A program made the translations under genes and the position numbers. The notes beneath the pieces are model-generated. The model was given only the letters and a program-made list of their open reading frames with translations. It did no database searches and had not been told where the DNA came from. A stretch of DNA of 23,454 nt, from positions 1 to 23,454 of the forward strand of contig PSKS01000037.1 of assembly GCA_040289115.1 (NCBI GenBank). The letters are read 5' to 3'. Within the stretch, counting starts at the first letter, position 1, and the number at the start of each line of letters is the position of its first letter. The DNA is from JAUQQI01 sp040289115 (GTDB lineage Bacteria > Chloroflexota > Dehalococcoidia > JAUQQI01). Positions 6,000-14,123 of this stretch are shown piece after piece.

Positions 6000-7118
6000 A
6001 TGTCGACGGATTTTATGGCCCAGGCCTTAGCCTTAGCCTACCAGGTCCTCGGCACCACTAGCCCCAACCCGGCTGTCGGGGCTGTAGTCGTCCGGGACGG
6101 CCAGGTGGTCGGCTTTGGGGCAACTTTACCCCCAGGCGTGCCCCACGCCGAGGTGGTGGCCTTAAGCCGGGCCGGGGAGCTGGCCCGGGGGGCAACCCTT
6201 TACGTGACTTTAGAGCCCTGCTGTCACTACGGTCGAACCCCGCCCTGCACCGAGGCGATTATTGCGGCCGGGGTCTCCGAGGTGCACATCGCCACCTTGG
6301 ACCCCAATCCCCTGGTCTCCGGCCGGGGGGTTCAGGCCCTCAGGGCGGCCGGCCTGCGGGTGGTTTTGGGCGAACATGAGGCCGAGGCCAGAAAGCTTAA
6401 TGAGTGGTTTTTTAAATTCATAACCACCGGCCGGCCGTTCGTGCTAGCCAAATACGCCATGACTTTAGACGGCAAGATCGCCGCCTATACGGGCGACGGG
6501 CGCTGGGTTACGGGCCCCGAAGCCAGGGCCTTCGTCCACCGGCTTAGGGCCCAGGTGGACGCCGTGATGGTGGGGGTCGGCACCGTCCTCAAGGACGACC
6601 CGGCCCTTACCGCCCGGCCGGAGGAGTTCGGGGAGGCCCCGGCCCCCCGACAGCCAGTGCGGGTGGTGGTGGATTCCCGGGCCCGGACCCCCCTTAAGGC
6701 CCGGGTGCTGGCCGGGGCGGCCAAGACTCTAATTGCCACGACGGCGCTGGCCGACCCCAAAAAGCTTAAGGCCCTTTCGGACCGGGGCGCCCAGGTCTTA
6801 ATCCTTCCGGCCGCCGACGGTCGGGTGGACCTAGGGGCCCTTTTAGATGAGCTCGGTCGGCGGAACATCGCCTGGATACTAGCCGAAGGGGGAAGCCGGC
6901 TTTTGGGAACCCTCTTTGACCGGGGTTTGATCGACAAAGTCGTGGTTTTTGTGGCTACCAAGCTTATCGGGGGCAAGACGGCCCCCGGGCCCCTGGGGGG
7001 GCTGGGCCGGCCGAGGCTTTCGGAGGCGGTGAGCTTAAAGGAGGTGGAGTTTTGCCGTCTCGGGGAGGACTTTTTAATAAGCGGATATCCGTGTTTTGAT
7101 GTTTACGGGGATCGTTGA
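6000..7118 (+). CDS. ribD: Bifunctional riboflavin deaminase/reductase RibD
   Basis: A 372-residue fusion that deaminates the pyrimidine released by GTP cyclohydrolase II and then reduces its ribosyl side chain. The N-terminal cytidine-deaminase-type domain has HAE (H49, E51) and EPCCHYGRTPPC (72-83) for zinc. The reductase domain begins near KYAMTLDGKIA and contains VDAVMVGVGTVLKDDPAL and the LAEGGSRLLG motif. ATG 6000 is preceded by AAGGAG (5991-5996) just after the riboswitch terminator; the open frame extends further upstream only because it reads through the riboswitch. It is the first gene of the rib operon and overlaps ribE by 20 nt. Confidence 0.96.
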   Translation: MSTDFMAQALALAYQVLGTTSPNPAVGAVVVRDGQVVGFGATLPPGVPHAEVVALSRAGELARGATLYVTLEPCCHYGRTPPCTEAIIAAGVSEVHIATLDPNPLVSGRGVQALRAAGLRVVLGEHEAEARKLNEWFFKFITTGRPFVLAKYAMTLDGKIAAYTGDGRWVTGPEARAFVHRLRAQVDAVMVGVGTVLKDDPALTARPEEFGEAPAPRQPVRVVVDSRARTPLKARVLAGAAKTLIATTALADPKKLKALSDRGAQVLILPAADGRVDLGALLDELGRRNIAWILAEGGSRLLGTLFDRGLIDKVVVFVATKLIGGKTAPGPLGGLGRPRLSEAVSLKEVEFCRLGEDFLISGYPCFDVYGDR

Positions 7119-7704
7119 AGAGCTTGGTGTAGTGCGCTTTTTAGAGCCCCCAAAGCTTAAAATCGGGGCCGAAAAAGTGCTTTCGGACCTTAAGGTGGGC
7201 GATAGCATCGCCGTAAACGGCGCCTGCCTTACGGTAGTGGGGCGGGATAACGAAAGCTTCTGGGTGGAGTTGAGCTTTGAGACCCTGCGCCGGACTAACC
7301 TGGGCCGGCTCCAGCCCGGGGACCGGGTAAACCTTGAGCGGGCGGTACCCGTGGTGGGCCGGCTTGGGGGGCATATCGTCCAGGGGCACGTGGAGGCCGT
7401 CTCGGAGATTTTGGCCGTTGAGCCCGAGGGCGAAGGTTTGAAGGTGTGGTTTTTGGTCCCGGAAGGCTTAGGCCCTTACATTGTGCCCAAGGGGTTCGTG
7501 GCCCTGGACGGGGTAAGCCTTACGGTGGTGGATATAGACGGCCCAAGATTTTCGGTGGTGGTCATCCCCTTTACCCGGACCCAGACGACCCTGGGCTTAA
7601 AGGGTCCGGGGGATTTGGTTAACATCGAGACGGATATTTTAGGCCGCTACGTCGAGCGGCTTTTAAAGGAGTCCGGGCGGCTGGGCTTAAAAAAGGAGGT
7701 TTAA
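7099..7704 (+). CDS. ribE: Riboflavin synthase alpha chain
   Basis: A 201-residue enzyme that dismutates two 6,7-dimethyl-8-ribityllumazine molecules to riboflavin. It begins with the canonical MFTGIVEE, and the two tandem lumazine-binding domains are seen from the repeated motifs VNGACLTVV (first half) and LDGVSLTVVDI (second half), with GHIVQGHV between them. The ATG at 7099 is inside the end of ribD, so translation is probably coupled. A TTG one codon earlier would add a single residue; the family consensus supports the ATG. Length is normal. Confidence 0.96.
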   Translation: MFTGIVEELGVVRFLEPPKLKIGAEKVLSDLKVGDSIAVNGACLTVVGRDNESFWVELSFETLRRTNLGRLQPGDRVNLERAVPVVGRLGGHIVQGHVEAVSEILAVEPEGEGLKVWFLVPEGLGPYIVPKGFVALDGVSLTVVDIDGPRFSVVVIPFTRTQTTLGLKGPGDLVNIETDILGRYVERLLKESGRLGLKKEV

Positions 7705-7706
7705 AA

Positions 7707-8900
7707 ATGCCTTTTTCCAGCGTTGAAGAAGCCATCGAAGCCTACCGGGCCGGGAAATTCGTCATCATCGTGGACGATGAGCATCGGGAAAACGAGGGGG
7801 ACCTGGCCATGGCCGCCGAAAAGGTGACCCCCGAGGCGATAAACTTTATGGCCACCTACGGGCGGGGCCTCATCTGCATGCCCATGCTAGGGGAGCGGCT
7901 GGATGAGCTTAAAATTCCCCTGATGGTTTCGCCCGAACAAAACGATTCAAGCTTTGGGACGGCCTTCACCGTCTCGGTCGATTACAAGCACGGGACCACC
8001 ACCGGAATTTCGGCTTATGACCGGGCGGCCACGGTCCGGGCCCTTATTGACCCCAGGTCAAAGCCCGAAGACTTTGCCCGGCCGGGGCATCTTTTCCCCT
8101 TGCGCTACCGGGAGGGTGGGGTGCTGGTCCGGCCCGGGCAGACGGAGGCGGCGGTGGACCTGGCCAAGCTGGCGGGGCTTTACCCGGCAGCGGTCATCTG
8201 CGAGGTCGTCGCCCCAGACGGGACGATGGCCCGGCTGCCGTATCTGGAGCATTTTGCGGCCGAGCACGGGCTTAAAATCGTGTCGGTGGCCCAGATTGCC
8301 GCCTATCGACGCAAAAAGGAGATTTTGGTGCGGCGGGTGGCCGAGGCCCGGCTTCCCAGCGCCTTTGGGGAGTTTAAAGTCGTAGCCTATGAGGGGCTTT
8401 ATGACGGGCGGACTCATCTCGCCCTGATAAAGGGCGGGCCCGGTGGTGTTCCACTGGTGCGGATCCACTCGGAGTGCCTTACCGGGGACGTCTTCGGCAG
8501 CCTGCGCTGCGATTGCGGAGCCCAGCTGGAGGAGGCCTTAAGGCTGATTGGGGCCGCAGATTTTGGGGTCTTGATTTACCTGCGGCAGGAGGGCCGGGGC
8601 ATCGGCCTAGGAAGCAAGATAATGGCCTATCACCTGCAGGAACGGGGCCTAGACACGGTGGAAGCCAACCTGGCTTTAGGTTTCGCCCCCGACCTTCGGG
8701 AATACTCGGTGGCCTCAAGCATCTTAAAAGAGCTGGGCATAAAAAAGATAAGGCTTTTAACCAACAACCCGGCCAAACTGGACGACCTAGAAGAGGCCGG
8801 CATCGAGGTGGCCGACCGGGTGCCCCTCATCATCGGCCCTAACCCCCACAACGCCCGCTACCTCAAAACCAAGAAAGAAAAGCTCGGCCACCTGCTCTAG
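7707..8900 (+). CDS. ribBA: Bifunctional DHBP synthase/GTP cyclohydrolase II RibBA
   Basis: A 397-residue fusion that supplies both precursors of riboflavin. The N-terminal half makes 3,4-dihydroxy-2-butanone 4-phosphate from ribulose 5-phosphate: DDEHRENEGDLAMAAE (23-38), HGTTTGISAYDRA and RPGHLFPLR are visible. The C-terminal half is GTP cyclohydrolase II: HSECLTGDVFGSLRCDCG (254-271) gives zinc ligands C257, C268 and C270, followed by LRQEGRGIGL and the conserved C-terminal LTNNPAK. Both halves look catalytically complete. The ATG lies 2 nt after the ribE stop, with a strong AAAAGGAGG site just inside the end of ribE. Confidence 0.97.
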   Translation: MPFSSVEEAIEAYRAGKFVIIVDDEHRENEGDLAMAAEKVTPEAINFMATYGRGLICMPMLGERLDELKIPLMVSPEQNDSSFGTAFTVSVDYKHGTTTGISAYDRAATVRALIDPRSKPEDFARPGHLFPLRYREGGVLVRPGQTEAAVDLAKLAGLYPAAVICEVVAPDGTMARLPYLEHFAAEHGLKIVSVAQIAAYRRKKEILVRRVAEARLPSAFGEFKVVAYEGLYDGRTHLALIKGGPGGVPLVRIHSECLTGDVFGSLRCDCGAQLEEALRLIGAADFGVLIYLRQEGRGIGLGSKIMAYHLQERGLDTVEANLALGFAPDLREYSVASSILKELGIKKIRLLTNNPAKLDDLEEAGIEVADRVPLIIGPNPHNARYLKTKKEKLGHLL

Positions 8901-8912
8901 GAGGTCTATAAG

Positions 8913-9413
8913 GTGACCACAGAGTACCACGGACAGCTTTTGGGCGGCGGTTACCGGTTCGGGATCGTGGTGGCCCGGTTTAACGAGCTTATAACCCGCC
9001 GGCTCTTAGAGGGGGCCGTCGATGCCCTGACCCGCCACGGCGTCCGGCCGGAAGATATCGAAGTCGCCTGGGTGCCAGGGTCCTTTGAGCTGCCGGTGGC
9101 CGCCCAGGCCCTGGCCGAGACTGGCCGCTTTTCGGCCATCATCTGCCTGGGGGCCGTCATCCGGGGGGCAACCCCGCACTTTGAGTACGTTACTTCCCAA
9201 GCGGCCAGCGGCATCGGTCGGGTGGCCCTGGACCATCGCCTGCCGGTGGTCTTCGGGGTGGTAACGGCCGAGACCCAGGAGCAGGCCCTGGAGCGGGCCG
9301 GGGGCAAGGTGGGGAATCGGGGGGCCGAGGCCGCCCTGGCAGCCTTGGAGATGGCCGACCTGGTCAGCCGCGTCCGGGGCCTGGCTCGGGCCGGCGGGGA
9401 CGCCCGCGGTTGA
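8913..9413 (+). CDS. ribH: 6,7-dimethyl-8-ribityllumazine synthase
   Basis: A 166-residue lumazine synthase that condenses the RibD and RibB products; the family assembles as pentamers or 60-mers. Family motifs are ARFNELIT near the N-terminus, WVPGSFELPVAA, LGAVIRGATPHFEYV and PVVFGVVTAETQEQALERAG, which includes the active-site His in the PHFEYV loop. GTG 8913 follows CTAGGAGG at a good distance. The stop overlaps the next gene's TTG start by 4 nt (TTGA), so the next gene belongs to the same transcript. Confidence 0.96.
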   Translation: MTTEYHGQLLGGGYRFGIVVARFNELITRRLLEGAVDALTRHGVRPEDIEVAWVPGSFELPVAAQALAETGRFSAIICLGAVIRGATPHFEYVTSQAASGIGRVALDHRLPVVFGVVTAETQEQALERAGGKVGNRGAEAALAALEMADLVSRVRGLARAGGDARG

Positions 9414-10342
9414 CTATCGCCGGGCCCGTTGGCCGCTGGGGCCCGCGGCCCTTCCGCTTCGGCCGCGACCTGGGGGATGTCCTAGACCTGATGGAACTGG
9501 CCTTCGGGGAGGAGGCGGTCAGGTTCCGGGACCTACGCTTCCTGGCCGGCCTTGGGCCCCTGCTCAGCCCCTTCGAGCCCATCCTGCAGGGGATCTGGCC
9601 CGGGATCGTCTGGGAAGAAGACGGGCGGGTGGTAGGCAACGTTAACTTTGCCCGTCTCCCCTACCTGCCCCGGGTCTGGCTCATTTTTAACGTCGCCGTC
9701 CACCCGGATTATCGGCGGCGGGGCATCGCTCGCCGGCTGATGACCTTGGCCTTGGACCGAATCCGGCTGGCCGGCGGGCAGGTTGCCGTTCTGGACGTCG
9801 AGACCGACAACTTGCCGGCCCGGAACCTTTACCTGGGCCTCGGATTCGAACTGCTCGAGCGGCTCATCGAGTACCGGGGCCGGGTGCCGGAGCTTTTGCC
9901 TATTCGCAGCCCCAACATCCGCCCCTGGGGCCTTCACCACTGGGTTACCCGCCGGGGTCTGCCCGGCCTGGATCCCCCGAATCTGAGGCGTCTCCGCCTG
10001 ATGGAGTGGCAGGTGGGGTCCTTTCTGGGGCGGCTTAGGCCGGCCGACCTGCTGCTCTACGGCCGGCGAATCCGGAGCTGGGTCTGCGAGGTGGACGGGC
10101 GGCTCCTGGGCTTTGGGCGGCTGGACCGGCCCCTCTTCGGCCAGCTCCGGCTGGGGGTCTGGCTTGCGCCGGAGATGCCCGAAATGCTGGGACTGGACTT
10201 CCTCTCGGCCGTTGTCGGGAAGGCCAAAGCCGGCCTAGCCGCAACCTTGCAGGTTGCGGCCGATCCTGACCGGTTCGAGCTTCCCCCACAGTGGGAGTTT
10301 GAAGCCAGGCGCCGGCTCGACCGGATGTTTAAGTGGGTATAA
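9410..10342 (+). CDS. GNAT family N-acetyltransferase with a C-terminal extension
   Basis: A 310-residue protein. A GNAT acyltransferase domain lies at about residues 15-155; beta4 and the acetyl-CoA loop are seen in NVAVHPDYRRRGIARRLM (94-111), and the downstream ETDNLPARNLYLGLGFE is the usual motif B. The remaining 150 residues have the hydrophobic pattern LLGFGRLDRP and could be a second, degenerate GNAT fold, but I cannot confirm that. The TTG start overlaps the ribH stop (TTGA), so it is cotranscribed with the rib genes. The substrate is unknown. A perfect 10-bp hairpin (10238-10260) lies near its 3' end. Confidence 0.8.
   Translation: MTIAGPVGRWGPRPFRFGRDLGDVLDLMELAFGEEAVRFRDLRFLAGLGPLLSPFEPILQGIWPGIVWEEDGRVVGNVNFARLPYLPRVWLIFNVAVHPDYRRRGIARRLMTLALDRIRLAGGQVAVLDVETDNLPARNLYLGLGFELLERLIEYRGRVPELLPIRSPNIRPWGLHHWVTRRGLPGLDPPNLRRLRLMEWQVGSFLGRLRPADLLLYGRRIRSWVCEVDGRLLGFGRLDRPLFGQLRLGVWLAPEMPEMLGLDFLSAVVGKAKAGLAATLQVAADPDRFELPPQWEFEARRRLDRMFKWV
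10238..10260 (+). repeat. Perfect 10-bp hairpin inside the GNAT gene
   Basis: GCCGCAACCT (10238-10247) and AGGTTGCGGC (10251-10260) are exact reverse complements around a 3-nt loop. No T tract follows, so a classical terminator is not supported. It lies about 80 nt before the next gene and might modulate transcript stability. Confidence 0.6.
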
Positions 10343-10343
10343 T
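10338..10343 (+). promoter_or_regulatory. Possible internal -10 box TATAAT
   Basis: A consensus TATAAT overlaps the GNAT stop codon (TAA 10340-10342). A start about 7 nt downstream would fall on the second in-frame GTG (10350) of the next gene, which would give a leaderless message. No -35 is visible and the genes otherwise look coupled, so this may be coincidence. Confidence 0.3.
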
Positions 10344-10724
10344 GTGGCTGTGATCCGGGCGTTTCTGGTTCGGCTCGTGCTTAATGCCGTGGGTCTGGTG
10401 GTGGCCGCCCGGGTCGTGCCCGGCGTCGAGCTTGACGTCGGCCGGCTCGAGACGGTGGCCCTGGTGGCCCTGATCTTCGGGCTGGTGAACGCCTTCATCC
10501 GGCCCTTAGCCCTCCTGGTAACCTGCCTGCTTAACTGGCTCACCCTGGGCCTTTTTACGCTGGTTATTAACGCCTTAATGTTCTGGCTTACGGCCGAAGT
10601 TGCCCGAGCCCTGGGGCTTGGGTTTGCGGTTCGGGACTTCTGGGCAGCGTTCCTTGGGGCCCTGGTCGTAAGTGTGGTGAGCCTTGTGCTCTCCTGGGCT
10701 TTCCGGGGTCTTGAAAGCAGCTAG
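10344..10724 (+). CDS. Small 4-TM protein, phage holin 4_2-like (Pfam PF04020 type)
   Basis: A 126-residue protein with four hydrophobic segments (about 4-22, 35-55, 62-83 and 96-118). The pattern FLVRLVLNAVGLVVAARVVPG followed by FGLVNAFIRPL and LTLGLFTLVINALMFWLT is typical of the PF04020 family; despite the name, most members are chromosomal membrane proteins of unknown role. The open frame extends back into the GNAT gene, but the family usually begins just before the first membrane segment, so I chose GTG 10344, 1 nt after the GNAT stop; GTG 10350 is the alternative. There is no good ribosome site for either, which suggests coupling or a leaderless message. Confidence 0.82.
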   Translation: MAVIRAFLVRLVLNAVGLVVAARVVPGVELDVGRLETVALVALIFGLVNAFIRPLALLVTCLLNWLTLGLFTLVINALMFWLTAEVARALGLGFAVRDFWAAFLGALVVSVVSLVLSWAFRGLESS

Positions 10725-10760
10725 CAGATCGGTTAAACTTGCACGGCGACAGGAGGTAAG

Positions 10761-11369
10761 GTGGCCGAGCCGGCACAGCTGCCTGAAGCGCCGTCCCCGA
10801 CCGCCCGCCGGCGGTGCGGAACCTGCTACTTTTACGAGCCGTCACCCCTGCGGGGCAAGGGCTGGTGTCGACATCCGTTGCTCCGGGGCGAGCGGGAGCT
10901 GGCGCTGGTGGACCAGTATGACCACCGGTGCGTCCAGATGCTCCACACCGACTACTGGCAGCCGGCCACCGTCCGGGCCACTGGGCTCCCGCCGGAAGTT
11001 CAGCGGGTTCGGAGGCGACACTCCATGCGGCTCTACGGCCTGATCGGCCTGGTGGTGCTCAGCTTTGCGCTGGTAATCGCCGGTTTTCTGGCCATCTCCA
11101 ACCTTGCGGGGTCCCGGGGCGGCCAACCGGCCGGGCCGCCGTATCCGGCCACAGCCAAGATCGACTTCTGGCTCCGGGCGGACGCCGCCGCCGGGTCGGA
11201 GCGGCTGGCCTTTGTGCCCATGGGTGCCCGCCTTGAGCTTCACGACAGCAAGGCGGGTGAGGTCCTCGACCAGAAGTTGGAATCGCCCGCCAAGTGGTAC
11301 AAGGTCAAAGTGGTTGCCACCGGGCAGATGGGCTGGGCCTACGCCGGCTGGGTCGAACGCCAGCCCTAG
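10761..11369 (+). CDS. Membrane protein with N-terminal Cys4 motif and extracellular SH3-like domain
   Basis: A 202-residue protein of unrecognised function. Residues 19-57 hold C19xxC22, C36 (in GWCRHP) and C57, which resembles a small zinc- or metal-binding knuckle. One transmembrane helix lies at about 92-113 (LYGLIGLVVLSFALVIAGFL), and residues 133-200 resemble a bacterial SH3-like domain, ending WYKVKVVATGQMGWAYAGWV. By the positive-inside rule the Cys motif would be cytoplasmic and the SH3 domain outside, where such domains often bind cell wall. GTG 10761 follows AGGAGGTAAG at an ideal distance, 36 nt after the previous gene. It converges on the phosphorylase gene; the two stop codons share the palindrome CTAG. 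Confidence 0.78.
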   Translation: MAEPAQLPEAPSPTARRRCGTCYFYEPSPLRGKGWCRHPLLRGERELALVDQYDHRCVQMLHTDYWQPATVRATGLPPEVQRVRRRHSMRLYGLIGLVVLSFALVIAGFLAISNLAGSRGGQPAGPPYPATAKIDFWLRADAAAGSERLAFVPMGARLELHDSKAGEVLDQKLESPAKWYKVKVVATGQMGWAYAGWVERQP

Positions 11370-12670
11370 GTCGTAGCCGTTCCCAGCACCACCGGCCGGA
11401 CAGGCGGACGCCTATCCCCAAGGCTGATAGCTTCCAGGACAGCCGTGGCGGCCAGGTCGGCCTCGAGTTCGGTCCGGGCATGGACCTCAAAGAGGGGTTC
11501 GCCCGGGGTCACCCAGTCGACCCGCTTTCGGTAAAACACAAACCCCACCCGGTGGTCGATGGGGTCGCCCTTTTTCGCCCGGCCCGCCCCAAGCTTTACG
11601 GCCGCCTCCCCCACCCTCCGGGCATCCAGCCGGGTGATGTAGCCCGGCTGGCGGGCGGTTATGGTTCGGCGCACCGGAGCGGCTGGCAGACGCTCGGGCT
11701 CCCAAACCAGGGCCGGGTCCCCACCCTGGGCCGCCACCAGGTCCGCAAGCTTGCCCAGGGCTGAACCCTCCGCCAGCACCGACCGGGCGGCCCGCCGGGC
11801 CGCCTCCAGGTCCGGGTAGCGGCCGGCTAGCCAGAGCATCCGGCCGGCCAGTTCGACGCAGACGGCCACCAGGTCTTCGGGCCCCTCGCCCCGCAGCGTT
11901 AAGATCGCCTCCTTAACCTCGAGGGCGTTGCCCACCGCCCGGCCCAGGGGTTGATTCATGTCCGTCAGGACAGCCTCGACCTTGCGGCCGGCCGCCCGGC
12001 CGATCTCCACCAGGAAGCGGGCCAGCCGCTCGGCCTGGGGCCGCCGCCGCATGAAGGCCCCACTGCCCACCTTCACGTCGAGGACGATGACCTGGGCGCC
12101 GGCGGCTAGCTTCTTGCTCATAATGCTGGCGGCGATGAGGGGGATGGAGTCCACGGTGGCGGTGGCGTCCCGCAGGGCGTAAATTTTAGCGTCGGCCGGG
12201 GCCAGCTGAGGGCTCTGGCCGGCGATTACCGCCCCAATCCGGTCGAGCTGGGCCAGAAACTCCCCCTCGGACAGCTCCACCCGCAAACCGGGGAAGGACT
12301 CAAGCTTGTCCAGGGTTCCGCCGGTGTGGCCCAAGCCCCGGCCGGACATCTTGGCCACCGGCACTCCCAGGGCAGCCACCAGGGGGACCACCACCAGGCT
12401 GACCTTATCCCCCACCCCACCGGTGCTGTGCTTGTCGGCGACGACCCCAAAGGCCGAAAGGTCCAGCTGCCTGCCGCTGCGCAGCATGGCGTCCGTCAGG
12501 GCGAAGGTCTCGGCCCGGGTCATGCCCCGCCAGCAGACGGCCATCAAGAAGGCCGCCATCTGGTAGTCGGGGATTTCGTCCCGAAGGTACCCGAAGACCA
12601 GGTAATCTAGCTCGGCCTGGGTAAGCTCAAGGCCGGCGCGCTTTTTGTAGATGAGTTCGATGGTCCGCAT
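11366..12670 (-). CDS. pdp: Pyrimidine-nucleoside (thymidine) phosphorylase
   Basis: A 434-residue enzyme that phosphorolyses uridine and thymidine to the free base and (deoxy)ribose 1-phosphate. The family signature SGRGLGHTGGTLDKLESFPG (109-128) is intact, with KHSTGGVGDK (80-89, phosphate-binding) and LDVKVGSGAFM. Length fits the family. DeoA-type thymidine phosphorylase and Pdp are hard to separate from sequence alone; Pdp is the commoner form in Gram-positive-type lineages. ATG 12670 starts the gene; it stands alone on the minus strand between two plus-strand blocks. It contributes to pentose salvage. Confidence 0.94.
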   Translation of the reverse strand: MRTIELIYKKRAGLELTQAELDYLVFGYLRDEIPDYQMAAFLMAVCWRGMTRAETFALTDAMLRSGRQLDLSAFGVVADKHSTGGVGDKVSLVVVPLVAALGVPVAKMSGRGLGHTGGTLDKLESFPGLRVELSEGEFLAQLDRIGAVIAGQSPQLAPADAKIYALRDATATVDSIPLIAASIMSKKLAAGAQVIVLDVKVGSGAFMRRRPQAERLARFLVEIGRAAGRKVEAVLTDMNQPLGRAVGNALEVKEAILTLRGEGPEDLVAVCVELAGRMLWLAGRYPDLEAARRAARSVLAEGSALGKLADLVAAQGGDPALVWEPERLPAAPVRRTITARQPGYITRLDARRVGEAAVKLGAGRAKKGDPIDHRVGFVFYRKRVDWVTPGEPLFEVHARTELEADLAATAVLEAISLGDRRPPVRPVVLGTATT

Positions 12671-12691
12671 CGCCTCAAGTCGCCCGCAAGA

Positions 12692-12720
12692 GTCTAAAGC
12701 CCGGCCGCTCCCAGGTTCAA
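12692..12720 (-). promoter_or_regulatory. Possible promoter of the phosphorylase gene
   Basis: On the minus strand TTGAAC (12720-12715) and TTAGAC (12697-12692) are separated by 17 nt. Expected start near 12685, a leader of about 15 nt. The -10 is a poor match. Confidence 0.3.
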
Positions 12721-12798
12721 GGAGCCGGCCGGCCGGAACTTTCCGGCCTCCTGAAACGTCTTACTGTTGAATCAAACCGGATTTGGGGGGTCAAAAGA

Positions 12799-13674
12799 AT
12801 GCGCAGGCTAAAAGTGGTCAGCTTGCTGGTGATAGTCTTTGCGGTGGGACTGCTGGGGTTGGGGGCAATCCTTCTCCGGCCGGCCGAGCCGGGCCCTGTC
12901 GGAGGCGGTGTCAGCGCCCTCCCCCAGCCGGTTCCCGGCGCGGCCCGTGGTCTGGCCCCCGATGGCCCGGCGACCCAGGCCGAGACGAGTGCCCAGCTCC
13001 CGGACCGCATGGTTATCTACAACGTCACCCTTCAGCTCGAGGTGGGGCGGCTCCGGCCGGCCATAAGCCGCATCGAGCAGATTGCCCAGGCGGCTGGGGG
13101 CTTTGTGGTGGGCTCTAACGTCGCCGAAAATCAGGCCACGGTGACCATCCGGGTGCCGGCGACCGAACTTAACCGGACTCTAGAACAGCTCCGGACTGTG
13201 GGAACCAAGGTCAAGGCTGAGCAGCTCTCCTCCCGGGATGTCACCGAGGAGCACTCCGACCTCTCGGCCCAATTGCGGAATCTGCAGGCCGTCGAGGCCC
13301 AGTACCTCGCCCTCCTCCAGCAGGCCCGCACCGTTGACGAGATTCTTAAAGTCCGCCAGCGGCTGGATGAGGTCCGGGCCCAAGTCGAGCGCCTGCAGGG
13401 CCGGCTGGAATACCTGCGCCGGCAGAGCGAGCTGGCCGCGGTAACGGTTGTGCTCAGCGAGGTGCCCCCGGACGCCCAGGAAGGACCGGTCTGGGACCCC
13501 ATCCGGGCCATCATCCAGGCCTGGAACAAGTCTCTAGTATTCCTTGCCCGGGTCGCCGACGTGGTCGTTCAGGGGGTGGTCTTTCTCTGGTGGGCCTGGG
13601 TCCTAGCCGGTCTGGGTCTGGCCTTCGGCCGCCGGTGGCTTCGCCGCCGTCCCACCGGCACCCAGGCCCCGTGA
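12799..13674 (+). CDS. DUF4349 domain membrane protein
   Basis: A 291-residue protein of the DUF4349 family, whose function is unknown. Residues 6-26 form an N-terminal membrane segment or uncleaved signal, then a Pro/Gly/Ala-rich linker to about 65. The DUF4349 core follows, with RMVIYNVTLQLEV (70-82), GGFVVGSNVAE and VTIRVPATELN. Residues about 150-212 are predicted coiled coil by their heptad pattern. A C-terminal transmembrane helix lies at about 255-276, followed by an Arg-rich tail. This gives an extracytoplasmic coiled-coil domain held by two membrane segments. The ATG follows GGGGGG 10-15 nt upstream, a weak ribosome site. No promoter stands out in the 128-nt gap before it. Confidence 0.88.
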   Translation: MRRLKVVSLLVIVFAVGLLGLGAILLRPAEPGPVGGGVSALPQPVPGAARGLAPDGPATQAETSAQLPDRMVIYNVTLQLEVGRLRPAISRIEQIAQAAGGFVVGSNVAENQATVTIRVPATELNRTLEQLRTVGTKVKAEQLSSRDVTEEHSDLSAQLRNLQAVEAQYLALLQQARTVDEILKVRQRLDEVRAQVERLQGRLEYLRRQSELAAVTVVLSEVPPDAQEGPVWDPIRAIIQAWNKSLVFLARVADVVVQGVVFLWWAWVLAGLGLAFGRRWLRRRPTGTQAP

Positions 13675-14123
13675 AGGTCTGGCACGCCGAGCCGGACGGT
13701 CTAGGTGGCCTGCGCCAGTGGGGAGTCTTAGGCCTTTAATTTGTGAGACTAAAGTTTCGCAAAGGGTGGCTGGCGTAGCAATGGGGATTGCCGGTTGAGC
13801 TTAGCACCTTCGTCTTCTTCGTGGGCCTTTGGTGGCTTCCGGAGGCCTACCGGCTAGGTCATTCGGACTCGGGACGCCCCTGAGGGAATGGCTGGGTGGC
13901 CTGGGGCTGGCCCTCCGGCAGCGGTCGGCGTGCGCCGGGATACGAAGGGGCATGATGGTCGGGTTCGGGGCAGCCCTGGGCCCGCTCCTCAACATCGACG
14001 GGGTTCCCTGAGTAATCTTCACCTGCGGCGGGCCCCTCCTGTCCAAGAAATTCACATAATCTGCCGGAGGCAGGCTGAAAGAGCCGCCCGAAAACCCGGT
14101 AAAGGCCCGAAGAAGACGGTTTA

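Noticed and set aside
13726..13753. Intrinsic terminator after the DUF4349 gene
   Set aside because: The 7-bp stem AGTCTTA/TGAGACT includes a G-T pair, has a 13-nt loop and is not followed by a T tract.
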